This document shows, in pieces, positions 1 to 10,414 of a stretch of 64,000 nt of DNA (its first letter is position 1; every line of letters begins with the position of its first letter). The stretch lies in the NCBI GenBank assembly GCA_023014365.1, contig JAEBUN010000001.1, forward strand, positions 3,410,001 to 3,474,000, in the 5' to 3' direction. Below the pieces are notes generated by a model. The model was not told the origin of the DNA. It worked only from the letters and a program-made list of their open reading frames with translations, and searched no databases. The DNA is from Lepiota brunneoincarnata. Taxonomy: Eukaryota > Basidiomycota > Agaricomycetes > Agaricales > Agaricaceae. The translations under genes and the position numbers were made by a program.

Positions 1-710
1 CGGTTCTTAAGTAGAAAAGTTCACTAACTTCCGTTTCTTTGGGTTCCTCTTAGAGGCCTTGCCTCAGAAGTATACCATTGAATTGTAGAGCTGTTTAATT
101 GAGAAGCGAACATAGTATGCTAGGGCCCGTTGAAAACGCTGTCCACTAGGTCTATCTAGTTTAAAGATACTTACTGCAGGAGCTCGCTAGAAGCCTGTCT
201 CGCTGAGTAGTATAAAAGTTTTATTGCCTTGTTCAGAAGCTGTAGTGCGCTAGGGCCCGTTAGATAACGCCGTCTGCTAGGCCTACTAGCTTAAAGACAC
301 TTACTGCAGGAGCTTGTCAAAAGCCTGTCTCGCTGGGTAGTGTAAATTTACAGTATTGTCAAGAGAAAAGGACGTAGTACGCTAGGGCCCGTTAGAACAC
401 GTTGTCTGCTAGGTCTACGGAGGTTCACTGATTGCGAAAGCTTGCGTTTTGCCTGACTTATCGAATCGTGAAGATATTGATTAACATATTATATAGCAAC
501 GACTGTCAAAAGTTCCCATTGTATTCAGATAGAACAACTGTCTGTCTAGTTGGGGACTAAGAGAATAACGTACCAAAACCCTAAAAACACTAGAATTGAA
601 TATATTTCTGGAGATCTGCGACAACCTCTCCCCCACGAACTTATAAAGTCGGAATTAGCAAACCTGTTAACAAACTTTGTTTTCAATCTCGTAAAGTAAT
701 CCACATTTCA
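1..710 (+). mobile_element. 3' part of a long LTR, family X
   Basis: This non-coding stretch matches, in reverse complement, 46672-47873, where the second copy is a complete solo LTR bounded by TG and CA. The match runs from base 1 to about 710 and stops at CCACATTTCA, the counterpart of CCACTTTTCA at the other copy, so 710 is taken as the LTR end. The window cuts off the other end; by comparison the full LTR should be about 1.85 kb. It is CpG-rich, while the second copy has lost most CpG. It is not the LTR of the Gypsy that follows, whose own 3' LTR (7115-7775) is unrelated, so it is probably nested in the Gypsy leader. Confidence 0.6.
119..490 (+). repeat. three ~131 bp tandem units inside LTR X
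   Basis: Units begin at 119, 249 and 381, each opening with GCTAGGGCCCGTT. The first two share a second block, CTTACTGCAGGAGC followed by AAGCCTGTCTCGCTG. The third unit is divergent after its first 40 bases. The same array is present in reverse in the copy at 46672-49026, so it belongs to the LTR and did not arise locally. Confidence 0.8.
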
Positions 711-898
711 ACGTGTCGCTCGACAACCCCTTTCCAAAGAACTGCAACCCAACTCCTCGAGGGCTCCTCACTCTCGTCTACAATCGGTCGCACCATTGAC
801 TCCCGACCACTTCTCTGAAGATATACAACCTTCAGTATTCCGGACTCCCGACGGCCCCGACGAAGGCCCCAACCCCAATCCTGATCCCAGGGACCCTG

Positions 899-2050
899 GT
901 GATCCTGACAACAATCCTGACAATGGGGATGGGCCCCTGGGCGACGACGAACCATCAGACAACGGCGACAACAACAACAACATCCCACCTGGCAACACCC
1001 GAGACGACCATGATAGACTCATACTCTAGAGTTTTCCAACGCATAGCTGACCAAATGGATGGCCATGGGAACTCTCAAGCCCCACAGCCTCCTCGATCTC
1101 CCCGTACCAAAGCTCGTGAACCTGACATCTTTACAGGTTCCGACCCCGCCAAACTCAAACCCTTCCTCTTCCAATGTCGGCTCTATTTCCGTACTAACCC
1201 GGCCCAGTTCGCTATCCCCGCCACCAAGGTCAACTTCGCGTTGACATACCTCACAGGCGTGGCACAGCAACACTTCGAAATCGGCCTCGACGAGGCCGAC
1301 AACCATGGAATAATACACGACTGGATCGAGGACTGGGACCAGTTCACCCTGGAACTGCAGACCAATTTCAGTCCCGCAGATCCGACCAGAGAAGCTGCTG
1401 AGCAGCTTGACTCCCTCCGAATGCGCTACGACGAGAAGATCGCCGTCTACAACGTCGACTTTCTCCGCCTAGCTGGCCAACTCCGCTGGGGTGACGAAGT
1501 ATTTTGTCACCGCTACTACAAAGGCCTCCCCGACCGCATCCAGGACATTCTGTCCAATCGGCCCGATGGCAAGCCCGACACCTTCATCGAAATGCGAGCA
1601 GCAGCGATGAAGATCAACGCTCGCTACTGGGAACGCCAACGTGAGAAGGCCCGCACCAAAGCCGCTTCGGACCCGACCACCTCTAGGAAACCTGGAGGTA
1701 ACCCATCCCCTTCCACCTCGACCAACCCGCAACCTGCCACCAAGCCTGCCAATAATAACAGAGGCAGCACGCCCAACACCAGCTTCAAGGGCAATTCGCC
1801 CAACCCGTCCGCCGGTCAGAAATCGGCCCCGCCCAAATCCGACCTTACTAGTAAACTTGGTAAGGACAGTAAATTAACCCCTGAGGAACGTCAACGACAT
1901 TTCGACAATAACCTCTGCCTTGTCTGCGCAGATCCCAATCACAGGGCTGCCAACTGCGACAAGAAGAAATTCCCTGATGCCAAGGCTAAAGGCCGACAGG
2001 CTCAGCTCCCCGAGACAGACGCACCGACTCTCCCAAGCTCGGAAAAATAG
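899..2050 (+). CDS. Gypsy Gag (capsid plus nucleocapsid)
   Basis: A 383-residue open frame. The middle (about residues 75-260) has the retrotransposon Gag helical domain, and a CCHC zinc knuckle (CLVCADPNHRAANC) lies near residues 340-353. A basic, Pro/Ser/Thr-rich linker precedes the knuckle. The start is uncertain: an ATG at 796 opens another frame whose acidic, Asp/Pro/Asn-rich product runs to 1029 and looks like a natural Gag N-terminus, so a one-base frame change near 1010-1030 probably separates it from this frame. Gag packages element RNA into virus-like particles. The stop at 2048-2050 follows directly on an A5 run, and pol continues in the -1 frame. Confidence 0.75.
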   Translation: MILTTILTMGMGPWATTNHQTTATTTTTSHLATPETTMIDSYSRVFQRIADQMDGHGNSQAPQPPRSPRTKAREPDIFTGSDPAKLKPFLFQCRLYFRTNPAQFAIPATKVNFALTYLTGVAQQHFEIGLDEADNHGIIHDWIEDWDQFTLELQTNFSPADPTREAAEQLDSLRMRYDEKIAVYNVDFLRLAGQLRWGDEVFCHRYYKGLPDRIQDILSNRPDGKPDTFIEMRAAAMKINARYWERQREKARTKAASDPTTSRKPGGNPSPSTSTNPQPATKPANNNRGSTPNTSFKGNSPNPSAGQKSAPPKSDLTSKLGKDSKLTPEERQRHFDNNLCLVCADPNHRAANCDKKKFPDAKAKGRQAQLPETDAPTLPSSEK

Positions 2051-2241
2051 TCGGCGGTCCTCAGGCCTCTGCACAGACTGAGGATCGCATTGAACTCTGC
2101 TGTGCTCCAGAGAGTTTCCGTCTCAATGCGTCCGCTCTTTCCGACCCAAACTCTTTTCATATTACATTAACTTCTCCTTTAGTTACTTCTTTATCTCCTG
2201 TTTCGGCTTCCGTACTCTCCGCTTCGGACCCGCTTTCTGCA

Positions 2242-5200
2242 ATGGACAATGTAGTTAGTTCTGTTTTCTCTTCTCTTTCTCCTTTCAAAGCTCTTGTTGA
2301 TAGTGGTTCTACTCACTGTTTTGTGGACTCATCTTTTGTTCGTTCTTATAGTATTCCAACCTCGTCCATCCCGGCTATTGAACTTCGGTTATTTGACGGG
2401 ACCTCAAATGCCTACATTACGGAGCTTGCGCAACTGCCTGTATCTTTCCCCTCCAGTGAATCTATCATTTTGGACACTTATGTCACCCGGCTCGACTCTT
2501 CCTGTTCTGTGGTCTTAGGACACAACTGGCTCACCTGCTACAATCCGTTGATTGACTGGGCTTTGGGCAGTATTACTTTCCGGCCATCCCTACTCGAGAA
2601 TCCTGCTTCTGTCTCTACCTGCGTCGCACCTGCATCGGCCCCACTTATGGCCATCCCTGACACTCCTGACCTAGGTTCACCACCCCTGTCCGGGACCTCG
2701 TCCCAACCTGTCCCCCTTGTGAAACCGCACATATCCCTGATAAACGCTCCTGCCTTTATCCGCGCTGCCAAGCTCCCTGGCTCCCAACAATTCCGAATTA
2801 ACCTCTCCGCCGCCTCCGCATCGGCCATGTCTTCGTCTGTCTCCGAAGACCCGGCTGACCTCTTGTCCATTCCCGAGGAATACCACAAGTTTGCTGATGT
2901 TTTCAGTAAATCGCATGCTGACACACTTGCTCCACACCACCCTTACGACCTCCAGATTAACCTAGAGGACGGCGGTCAGCCTCTGGTCAGTACCATTTAC
3001 TCCCTTTCACAATCAGAGCTTGGAGCTCTGCGTGATTTCATTGACGAACATTTATCTATTGGCTTCATTCACCCCTCCGCTTCTCCTCATGGAGCCCCAG
3101 TCCTCTTCGTCAAGAAGAAGGATGGCTCCCTCCGTTTATGTGTTGATTTTAGAGGTCTCAACCGTATTACCAAGAAGGATCGCTACCCCCTTCCGCTCAT
3201 CTCCGACCTCTTAGACTCCCCTCGCAAAGCTCGCGTATATACCAAAATCGACCTCCGTCACGCTTACCATCTAGTCCACGTTGCTGACGGCGATGAATGG
3301 AAGACCGCCTTTCGGACCCGCTATGGCTCCTTCGAATGGATGGTTATGCCTTTCGGCCTCACCAACGCCCCCGCCACCTTCCAGCGGTTCATGAATGATA
3401 TATTCAAGGACATGCTCGATGTCTGCGTTACTATCTACCTTGACGACATTCTGATATACTCCGACAATCACAGTATCCATCGTGACCAAGTCAAGGAGGT
3501 CCTCAAGCAGCTCCGACAACACGGTCTATACGCCCGCCCCGACAAATGCCAGTTCCACTCTGACACAGTGGAATATCTTGGCTACATTCTTTCCCCCGAC
3601 AGTCTCCGAATGGACCAATCTAAGGTCAAGACCATCCAGGAGTGGCCAGAACCCAAGAAAGTCAAGGACATCCAGTCCTTCTTAGGTTTCGCCAATTTCT
3701 ACCGTCGCTTCATTCACGGTTACTCCGACATCGTTGTTCCACTCACTCACCTCACCCGCAAAGACGTGAAATGGAATTTCACTGACGAATGCCGTGAAGC
3801 CTTCAGTTCCCTGAAAGAAGCATTCATATCCGCCCCCGTCCTCACTCCTTGGGCCCCCGACGCTCAGATCATTGTCGAGACCGACGCCTCCGACTATGCC
3901 CTTGCGGCCATCCTCTCTATCATCACCGATGATGGTGAGGTTCACCCCATTGCATTCCATTCCCGCACCTTTAACACGGCCGAACTTAATTATGACACCC
4001 ACGACAAGGAACTCTTGGCGATATTCGAGGCTTTTTGTATCTGGCGGCACTATCTTGAGGGTGCCCCTCTTACTATTGATGTAGTCACCGACCACAAAAA
4101 CCTCGAATACTTTTGCACCACCAAAATCCTCACTCGCCGCCAAGCTTGTTGGTCCGAGTTCCTATCCCAATTCCACCTCGTCATCTGGTTCTGACCCGGC
4201 CGCCTCGGCACCAAGCCTGATGCCCTAACTAGACGATGGGACGTCTACCCTAAAGGGGGGAATAGCAACTATGCATCAGTCAACCCGCACAATTTCCGAC
4301 CCGTATTCACCCATGAACAGCTTGCGGCCTCCATCCGCGCCACCACTCTTTACGCCCCTTCCCTTCGTGCAGCTGTAGTCATGGACCTCGATCAGCTACA
4401 CCAAGATATCCTCACTGCCCTACCAGTGGATCCGACTGCTTCTGCCCACCTTGCCACCCCAGAAGGCTGTTGGTCAGTCAACGATAAAGGTTTCCTCCTC
4501 CTAGACGACAGAATCTACGTCCCTGACGCCGACAACCTCCGACTTCGGGTCCTCCAGTACAAGCATGATCATATCCTAGCCAGCCACTTCAGTCAGAATA
4601 AAACGCTGGAACTCATCCGGCGCGAATACACCTGGCCTAGTGTCCGCACCTTCGTCAAAGATTTCTGTAAGTCTTGTGTCACCTGTATGAGGTCTAAACC
4701 CCAGTGCCACCGCCCCTACGGTCTCCTCAAGCAACTCCCCATCCCCGAACGCCCTTGGAATTCAATCTCCATGGACTTCATCGAGAAACTTCCCGCCTCC
4801 TCCGGCTACGATGCCATCCTAGTAATAGTCGACAGACTCACCAAGCAATCATTATTCATCCCCACCTACGATACCGTCACCTCCTCCGACCTCGCCCACC
4901 TATTCGTCCTCCACGTCTTCTCCAAGCACGGCGTACCCGAACATGTTACCTCCGACCGTGGCTCCGAATTCGTCTCTCACTTCTTCCGCTCATTGGGACA
5001 AGCCCTCGACATGAAACTACACTTCACTTTGGGCTACCACCCAGAAGGTGACGGACAGATGGAACGCACCAATCAGACCCTGGAACAATATCTCCGGGTC
5101 TATTGTAACTACCAACAGGACAATTGGTCCGAATTGCTACCACTAGCTGAGTTTGCTTACAACAACGCCCCTAGTGCCACCACCCATATCTCCCTGTTCT

Positions 5201-5850
5201 TTGCTAATAAAGGATACCATCCGAACATCACAGTTCATCCTGAACGCAATCTCGCCTCCGCTCGGGCCCGCCATTTTGCTGTTGATCTTGACGACTTACA
5301 TACTACCTTGAAGTCTGAAATAGCGCTAGCCCAGCAACGCTACCAGATCTCTGCCGACACACGCCATCTTCCCGCCCCGGACTTCAAGGTTGGACAAAAG
5401 GTGTTCGTTAAAGCCCAATTCTTCTGCACCACCCGTCCCTCCAAAAAGCTCTCCGAAAAGTTCCTTGGACCTTACGAGATCATTGCCCAAGCGGGTACTC
5501 ACTCCTTCACACTCCGACTTCCTGATTCCATGCATGGAGTACACCCAGTCTTCCATGTTTCCATGCTCGAACCGTCCACGCCTAACACCATACCCGCCCA
5601 ATCGGACCCACCGCCTGTGCCGGTTTCTATTGACGGCGAACCCAAATACGAGATCACTCGCATCGTCGACTCAAAGATTGATCGGCGCCACGCATGCAAA
5701 CTCCTCTACAAAGTCATTTGGTTAGGTTATGAAGACACCGAAGAAGAGTCTTCGTGGTTACCGGCTACCGAACTTGAACATGCCATAGATCTAGTAGAGG
5801 CTTTCCATTTCTCTAACCCCGCTAAGCCTGGCCCCCTCCATTCACTCTGA
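2242..5850 (+). pseudogene. Gypsy Pol: protease-RT-RNaseH-integrase-chromodomain, one nonsense codon
   Basis: One frame of about 1,202 residues, broken only by TGA at 4192-4194. Motifs in order: aspartic protease DSG (residues 20-22); reverse transcriptase YLDD (Asp401-Asp402); RNase H TDAS (Asp548); integrase zinc-binding H-H-C-C (CKSCVTC); integrase catalytic Asp845, Asp905 and Glu941, spaced as DD35E; GPY/F region (FLGPYEII); C-terminal chromodomain from about residue 1136. The stop reads as CGA to TGA, and the codon before Phe is TGG where the older copy suggests an Arg codon; both are CpG transitions. The frame is open upstream to 1990, overlapping gag in the -1 frame, so the first ATG (2242) need not be the true start. 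Otherwise the protein looks complete. Confidence 0.88.
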
Positions 5851-5937
5851 GTTTCCCACTGATCACCCATCACACCAAGAAACAATAAGATTTATCAAAA
5901 CAAAAAAAAGAAAAAAACTACACAAACGACTACCAAA

Positions 5938-6981
5938 TTACTTATCATCTCCAGAGGGGCCGGGCAACTGTGCAGCATCATCCTCTATTAAGCCCCGCAC
6001 CTCCTCCTCCGAGGCGGCCCCGACGCTCTCCTCCAAACCCTCCGTCTCCGTAACATTTCCACTTGACCAATTACGATCCACCTGCGCCTCCCAACGCCGC
6101 AGTTGCTCATAACGGCCTGCCATCAGCTCGACCTTGTCCACCCTCTCCCCCAATCGAGCGATGGCCTGTACAAGCCGCACTTCCATGATATTGACCCGTT
6201 TGAGGGTCTCCCGTTGCCCCTCCTCGATGAGTCGCTTCAGCTCTAAAAAATCATTGGTCAGCGAACCTCGCAGTCGGAAACCCCTAATCACCTTCAAATT
6301 GTTGGCCCGACATGCCCCCGGCCCCGCTCGGCTCCGTCTCCTCTTGACCCCCACACCGTTTTTTCATTTTGCTGCACCAACGGCAACTCCTGGTATTACT
6401 AAAACCCTATCAGTATGTATCCCAGAAAACTTTCACATGACTCACCTGCCGGCGACCTTGCACTGGACCCCATCTCGCTCGCACCTCCAGCAGGGGTTCT
6501 CACCCCTGAATATGTTCGCATGGCCCCGTCGCGGGGCCGCCCTCGCCCTTGCTTTTCCCTTACCCCCTGTGTCCCCGTAGTCCTCGTCCTCGTCCTCCTC
6601 CTCCTCATTTTCCGTCTCGTCCCTATCCGTGTAATCGGATTCCGACTCCTCCGTATCTACCTCCATCAGTTCTTCTGGCAGGTGGCTCAACGAAGCCCCC
6701 ACAGTAGTTGCAACGAGCCTGGCCCGAATTGCCCGACGCTCTGCCTCGGCAGCCTCGTCTTGTTGCCACCTGATCTCTTCTGCCAGGCGCTCCCTTGCCC
6801 GCTCCTCCGCTTGTCGCTGACACAGCACTATCAGCTGCTGCCGCTCCTCCTCCTCTTGTCGCTCCTCCTCCTCCAACCTCTCGATTTCCAGCTGCTCCCG
6901 CTCCTCTCGCTCAGCCTTCTCCCTCAGCAGTTGTGCCTTGCGCTCCGCGGCGGTCGGTTGTCGGGATGGTTGTCTGCTCAT
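5938..6981 (-). CDS. spliced antisense gene in the Gypsy 3' region (C-x2-C-x6-C and coiled-coil protein)
   Basis: Three exons on the strand opposite gag-pol: 6981-6446, 6371-6292 and 6242-5938. Introns are 74 bp (6445-6372, GTGAGT...CAG) and 49 bp (6291-6243, GTGATT...TAG). The frame is continuous and gives 306 residues. The N-terminal third is a Glu/Arg-rich predicted coiled coil, followed by an acidic stretch, a Gly/Lys/Ala/Arg basic patch, and the cluster CWRCERDGVQC (Cys164, 167, 174) with Cys185 after the first junction. A second coiled coil follows in exon 3, and the C-terminus is acidic. The older copy (24040-24800) keeps all four splice sites. Function unknown; zinc binding is inferred. 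The gene lies wholly between the pol stop and the polypurine tract. Confidence 0.7.
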
Positions 6982-7099
6982 GGGAGTATGGGGTTAAGTT
7001 GTGCTCTCCCAACTCGAACCAGTTCACCTGTTTTTATACCCCGGCGGAGTTTTTCCGATAGGCCCCGGTCTAGACCACCTAGGGCCTTGAGGCTCAGCC

Positions 7100-7114
7100 C
7101 TAAAGGGGGGGCAC
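7100..7114 (+). promoter_or_regulatory. polypurine tract of Gypsy copy 1
   Basis: CTAAAGGGGGGGCAC lies immediately before TGTCATACCC, the start of the 3' LTR. A G-rich tract at this position primes plus-strand DNA synthesis in LTR retrotransposons. Confidence 0.75.
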
Positions 7115-7775
7115 TGTCATACCCATGCCAAACCCAGAGCTTAACCATTATACTTCGGCTTCTCGACTCCATGTGCGCTCCACATAACAACCCTCTGCCC
7201 TCCGACTCGGCCCCGACCTGCTCCGACTGCAACCCACTGTTCCGATCACACGACCACCCCCACACGTGCCGTGGTCACCTGACCCTCGGTGTCTCATACC
7301 CCCGTCTCCATTTCCCATCCGTAGTCAAGATACGTTATTAGTCTCCATACCTGTACCCGTTTCCATTCCATTCATAATCCGTTCGTAATCTGTTTGTAAC
7401 TAGATCGGTCTCCGCTTCGCTCCGCACGTAGTCAGTACGAGTCATAGTTCGTAAGGCCAGTAGTATATATACCGTAGGTACTTGGCTTGTACTCCTCAGT
7501 CTGATAATCGAATCGAGCAGTGGACTAGCTCCCTGTTCTCTGTCCTCTCCTCTCTTCTGCCTCACTCCGCTTCGGCCCTGACTTCCTGAAATACGGACTA
7601 GGGCAGTAGGAGGGCACAGCACATACGCTGAGGCCGCAAGTCCAACCCCCTGCCCGATGTACTCTGCCTCGGTCCCGAAGTCTACGTACTGACTTTGCCC
7701 TGTCCCCCGGTTACCTTATATCAAGGATACCACCCCGACCCTCTGCTTCGGTCCCAACCCGCACCGGCTCTAACA
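7115..7775 (+). repeat. 3' LTR of Gypsy copy 1 (661 bp)
   Basis: It starts TGTCATACCC after the polypurine tract and ends CTCTAACA, giving the expected TG...CA ends. A TATA-like TATATATA lies at 7464-7471, and the downstream segment is the likely R/U5 region. A CpG-poorer fragment of the same LTR (matching about 7188-7680) sits at 47190-47693. The five bases after the LTR, AGGGG, should be the target site duplication; the left copy is outside the window. Confidence 0.75.
7464..7471 (+). promoter_or_regulatory. TATA-like box in the Gypsy LTR
   Basis: TATATATA in the middle of the LTR, about 25-30 bp before the start of the presumed R region. It is conserved in the LTR fragment near 47477. Confidence 0.45.
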
Positions 7776-8722
7776 AGGGGTCTGATTCCGAATGCGCAAA
7801 AAAGGTTAGTTCCTGCATCAGCAACTGAACCATGGACACCACCTGCTGATGTGAGTCCGAAATTGTCATTGGTGTTGATTGCAAATTGATTCAGATCTTG
7901 TAGTTTGACCATGAGGCCAGGCCATTGGTCTGGGAGGATTGGGATTGTACAATATGCTTCTGCTACATCATGTATTGAGGCTTGGGTGCCTTGAGGGAGG
8001 TGCCAAATGAGAGTGTATAGTGTGGCAAAGGTACCCCAAGTGCACGGAAAATGGTCAGAGTCAATAGACGAATTAATTGAGGACAGACCATCCTGCAGTG
8101 AATGCGGGAAAGAAAAATTATGTACTGCTTGATACTTTTGGACTTTTCCAGGCTTAGGAATGAGAGATAATGGTGAAGACTGGAATGGACCAAGAAGTTC
8201 TTCAACTTCGCTTTTGGAAAGGGGTCCAATATATCTCCCAGAGCCAAACTCTCAATTGACTATTTCCTGGTACTGTCTGGAATGTACATGTAGAGTTGGA
8301 CTATTATTGGGGGTGAACATTGAATAAATTAGGGGGAGACCAGTGTCAAATCCAAATTGAAGACTATGTGGGAGAAAAGGGTATTTATTGAGAAGCTTAT
8401 GCTCCACGAGTAGGCGGCACCATGTCTTGTGGTGATAGGGTGTGAACGCTTTACTCTTTCTGAGCTTGGGGACAGTCTTGAGCTCTGTAATCCATCTTTC
8501 CACAACCTGAGCATTCATGATGGTGTCCTGCTCCAGAACTGGTGCAGCTGAGTGGATGTTGCCAGTTGGAGCAAATTGTTGTTCTGTTTGGATTGATAAT
8601 GCGTCCTTGCTCATTTCTTCAACAGTGGACCATTTCACCATTCCAAAAGGTTTCTGATGCACATTTGTAAATGTCGTGATGGTGTCTCCCCAAGCAAATG
8701 GGGTTTGCAAGCTTGCACCCAT
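7776..8722 (-). pseudogene. reverse transcriptase fragment with zinc-knuckle-like segment
   Basis: Read on the minus strand from 8722 downward in more than one frame. A Cys/His segment (CSGCG...C) near 8560-8490 resembles a nucleocapsid knuckle. Below 8250 come conserved RT blocks: SPLSLIPKPGK, VHNFSFPHS, INSSIDSDHFPCTWGTF, DVAEAY.TIP, QWPGLMVKL and FGLTSAGGVHGSVADAG. The reading ends at the Gypsy LTR border before the catalytic VDD block, so the copy is incomplete as well as frameshifted. Stops and frame changes occur near 8250 and 8100. Confidence 0.55.
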
Positions 8723-8866
8723 ATGAAAAGAAGATTTTTGTGGCCCTGAAACTGCATGGGTTGGGGAGTAAGTGTGGCGTTTATGAGGGGAATGCTTGCA
8801 CAGGGGAGAACGGGACAGAGAGCAATTTGCTTGGAACTGTCTTGGTGGCTCAGGGTCTACAAAATG

Positions 8867-9420
8867 TCACTTGGTACCATGGCTACCACTAGGGGAAGAG
8901 CTCATGGTGGATATGAAAGCTTCATGGATGGTGTGCATCTGGTGCCAATATTCCGAGGTGCATTGACAGGGTGGGAAGGTGTAACGGGATACATACAAGT
9001 GGATCATGTAAAGAAGGAGTGAGCAAATAGGGAATGATATGATGTAGACATGATGTAGTGAGGTGGAGCAGAGATGATATGGAGAAAAAACTGTGGGTGA
9101 AACACAGGCCCAGGTTTGACATATGGGGAAAACATGGGTGAGGCACAGGTGCCAATACATGTGTAGAGAACCATAGGCGTAGCAAAAAACCCCGGTGTAG
9201 CATGTGTAAACCATGGGTGTAGCCGAAGCCTGGGTGTAGCAGGCAAACCATGGATGGTAGCAGGGAGTCCAGGTGTAAAGAACCGGGGGCATAGCATAAG
9301 CCCTGGTGTAGCATGTGGAGACCACAGGCATAGCAAAAGCCCAGGTGTAGCAGGTGACCATGGACAGTACCAGAAAGTCCAGGTGTAGCAAAAGCAGGGA
9401 AGGAACCCAGCATGGCGCAA
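8867..9420 (-). repeat. degenerate minisatellite in the linker of the retroelement
   Basis: Between the Gag-like and RT parts the plus strand repeats a loose 30-40 bp motif built on (A/C)CC(A/C)GGTGTAGCA, densest from 9140 to 9400. Long minus-strand frames here are rich in Leu, His, Cys and Pro and follow the repeat, so I do not read them as a conserved domain. Confidence 0.6.
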
Positions 9421-9463
9421 GAGATGTGGGGAAAGGATGGGGGAAGAAAGGAGTGAAGTTTTG

Positions 9464-10370
9464 TCAGTGAAATGAGCTTTGGGGAGAGACAGAGGGAGTA
9501 CTGACCTCTCTTTTGTTCTCTGCATGTACCGCATCCCAGATTTCATTCGAAATGGTTTTGAGCAGGCTGGTATCAATGATGGCAATTTGGTCGCCTTCTT
9601 GTTTGAGCCTGTTGTGCCAATGGTGACAAACCCGAGCCTGATATGTGATGAGGATTTTTTCACCATGTGATTGGCCACGGAATGAGCTTGCTTTGAGAGC
9701 GATGAAGAAGTGAGTGAGGGCGTTGACATGCTTTTGAGGCCACCCTGCCATTCCAAGGTGTTGAAGGTAGCTGGTCTTTGCATATGTCAATTGACTCCAT
9801 GTGAGGTCTACATCTTGAATGACATGCTTTGAGGCTTGAACAGCGGCAATGGATTGGAATGAGACAACATCTCCGACCTTGGAAAGTCCATATGTGTCAT
9901 CAGCTTCTGTGCATTGGTTGCTTAGTGCATTGAGGCATCCTTCTCAAGTGAAGTAGAATAGTTCAACATATTCAAAGTTTTTGAGCTTATTGATGGTGTA
10001 AGTGGAGGGTCGAGGAGTGATGTATGAGCCAACGGAGGAGCTGGTATCGAAGTTGTTGATCTTTGGCCTTTTCTTCTCACGTTCACAGCAGGCAGTGTCC
10101 CATTCTTCTTGTTCATGCTCCCTAGCAAGGCACTCCACCTCATTTGCGGCTTGTTGATCTTCCTTGACTTGTTGGTTCCAAATATCTCTCCTCAATTAGT
10201 TCTCCTGATGCCAAGCATTTGCTAGCTGTGTCGTGGCTTCCTCATCAGTAGCACCTGTATTGACTATGAGGGTACAGAGGAGATCGTAATGTGGACTGGC
10301 AAAGTCTGGGCAGGTTTTGAGACCTGGGTCTCTTTTGATATGCCACACCAGACATTCGCCCAAAGACTAA
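9464..10370 (-). pseudogene. Gag-like protein of the truncated retroelement
   Basis: Read downward from about 10364. Recognisable blocks are an acidic/Gln-rich coiled-coil segment, TINKLKNFEYVELFYFT near 10000-9950, a block ending SKVGDVVSFQSIAA, and LTWSQLTYAKTSYLQHL with GWPQKHVNALTHFF and HWHNRLKQEG near 9800-9560. This order is typical of a multicopy agaric Gag-like family. An in-frame stop lies near 10195 and a frame change near 9944. No function beyond particle or nucleic-acid association can be inferred. Confidence 0.5.
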
Positions 10371-10414
10371 GCTCTAATCCTCTACTTGTACCTCATTACA
10401 TAATAGAGCTGTAA

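Larger units (their letters stand above)
711..7775 (+). mobile_element. Ty3/Gypsy chromodomain retrotransposon, copy 1 (5' LTR not in window)
   Basis: Order: gag, protease, reverse transcriptase, RNase H, integrase, chromodomain, an antisense gene, a polypurine tract and a 3' LTR. This is the usual order for chromoviruses apart from the antisense gene. The copy is CpG-rich and carries few lesions: a frame change near the gag start, a gag/pol frame change, and one nonsense codon at 4192. The 5' LTR is not seen; it should lie upstream of base 1 because LTR X occupies 1-710. The 3' end sits inside the minus-strand reverse transcriptase reading frame of an older element (7776-8722). Confidence 0.85.
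7776..10414 (-). mobile_element. decayed retroelement of a type common in agaricomycetes (DIRS-like?), truncated
   Basis: Minus-strand relic with a Gag-like part (10370-9464), a zinc-knuckle-like segment near 8560-8490, and a reverse transcriptase part (8250-7776). The RT part is cut exactly where the Gypsy 3' LTR begins, in the conserved stretch that in this type of RT precedes a W-V-D-D-H motif, so the Gypsy inserted into it. At 10415 the element abuts duplicated unit A, whose zinc-finger gene is truncated at that point. I recognise the RT and Gag styles from agaric genomes; the DIRS-like assignment is tentative because no tyrosine recombinase is visible. Confidence 0.5.

Noticed and set aside
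1..710. Reading 1-710 as the 5' LTR of the Gypsy
   Set aside because: It has no similarity to the 3' LTR at 7115-7775, and its other copy is bounded as an independent solo LTR.
6415..7341. 308-codon plus-strand frame, Leu/Pro-rich
   Set aside because: It is the opposite strand of the spliced antisense gene and LTR; composition follows from that gene's Glu/Arg codons.
8867..9420. Long minus-strand frames rich in Leu, His and Cys as a secreted or membrane protein
   Set aside because: They are translations of a degenerate minisatellite, open in more than one frame.
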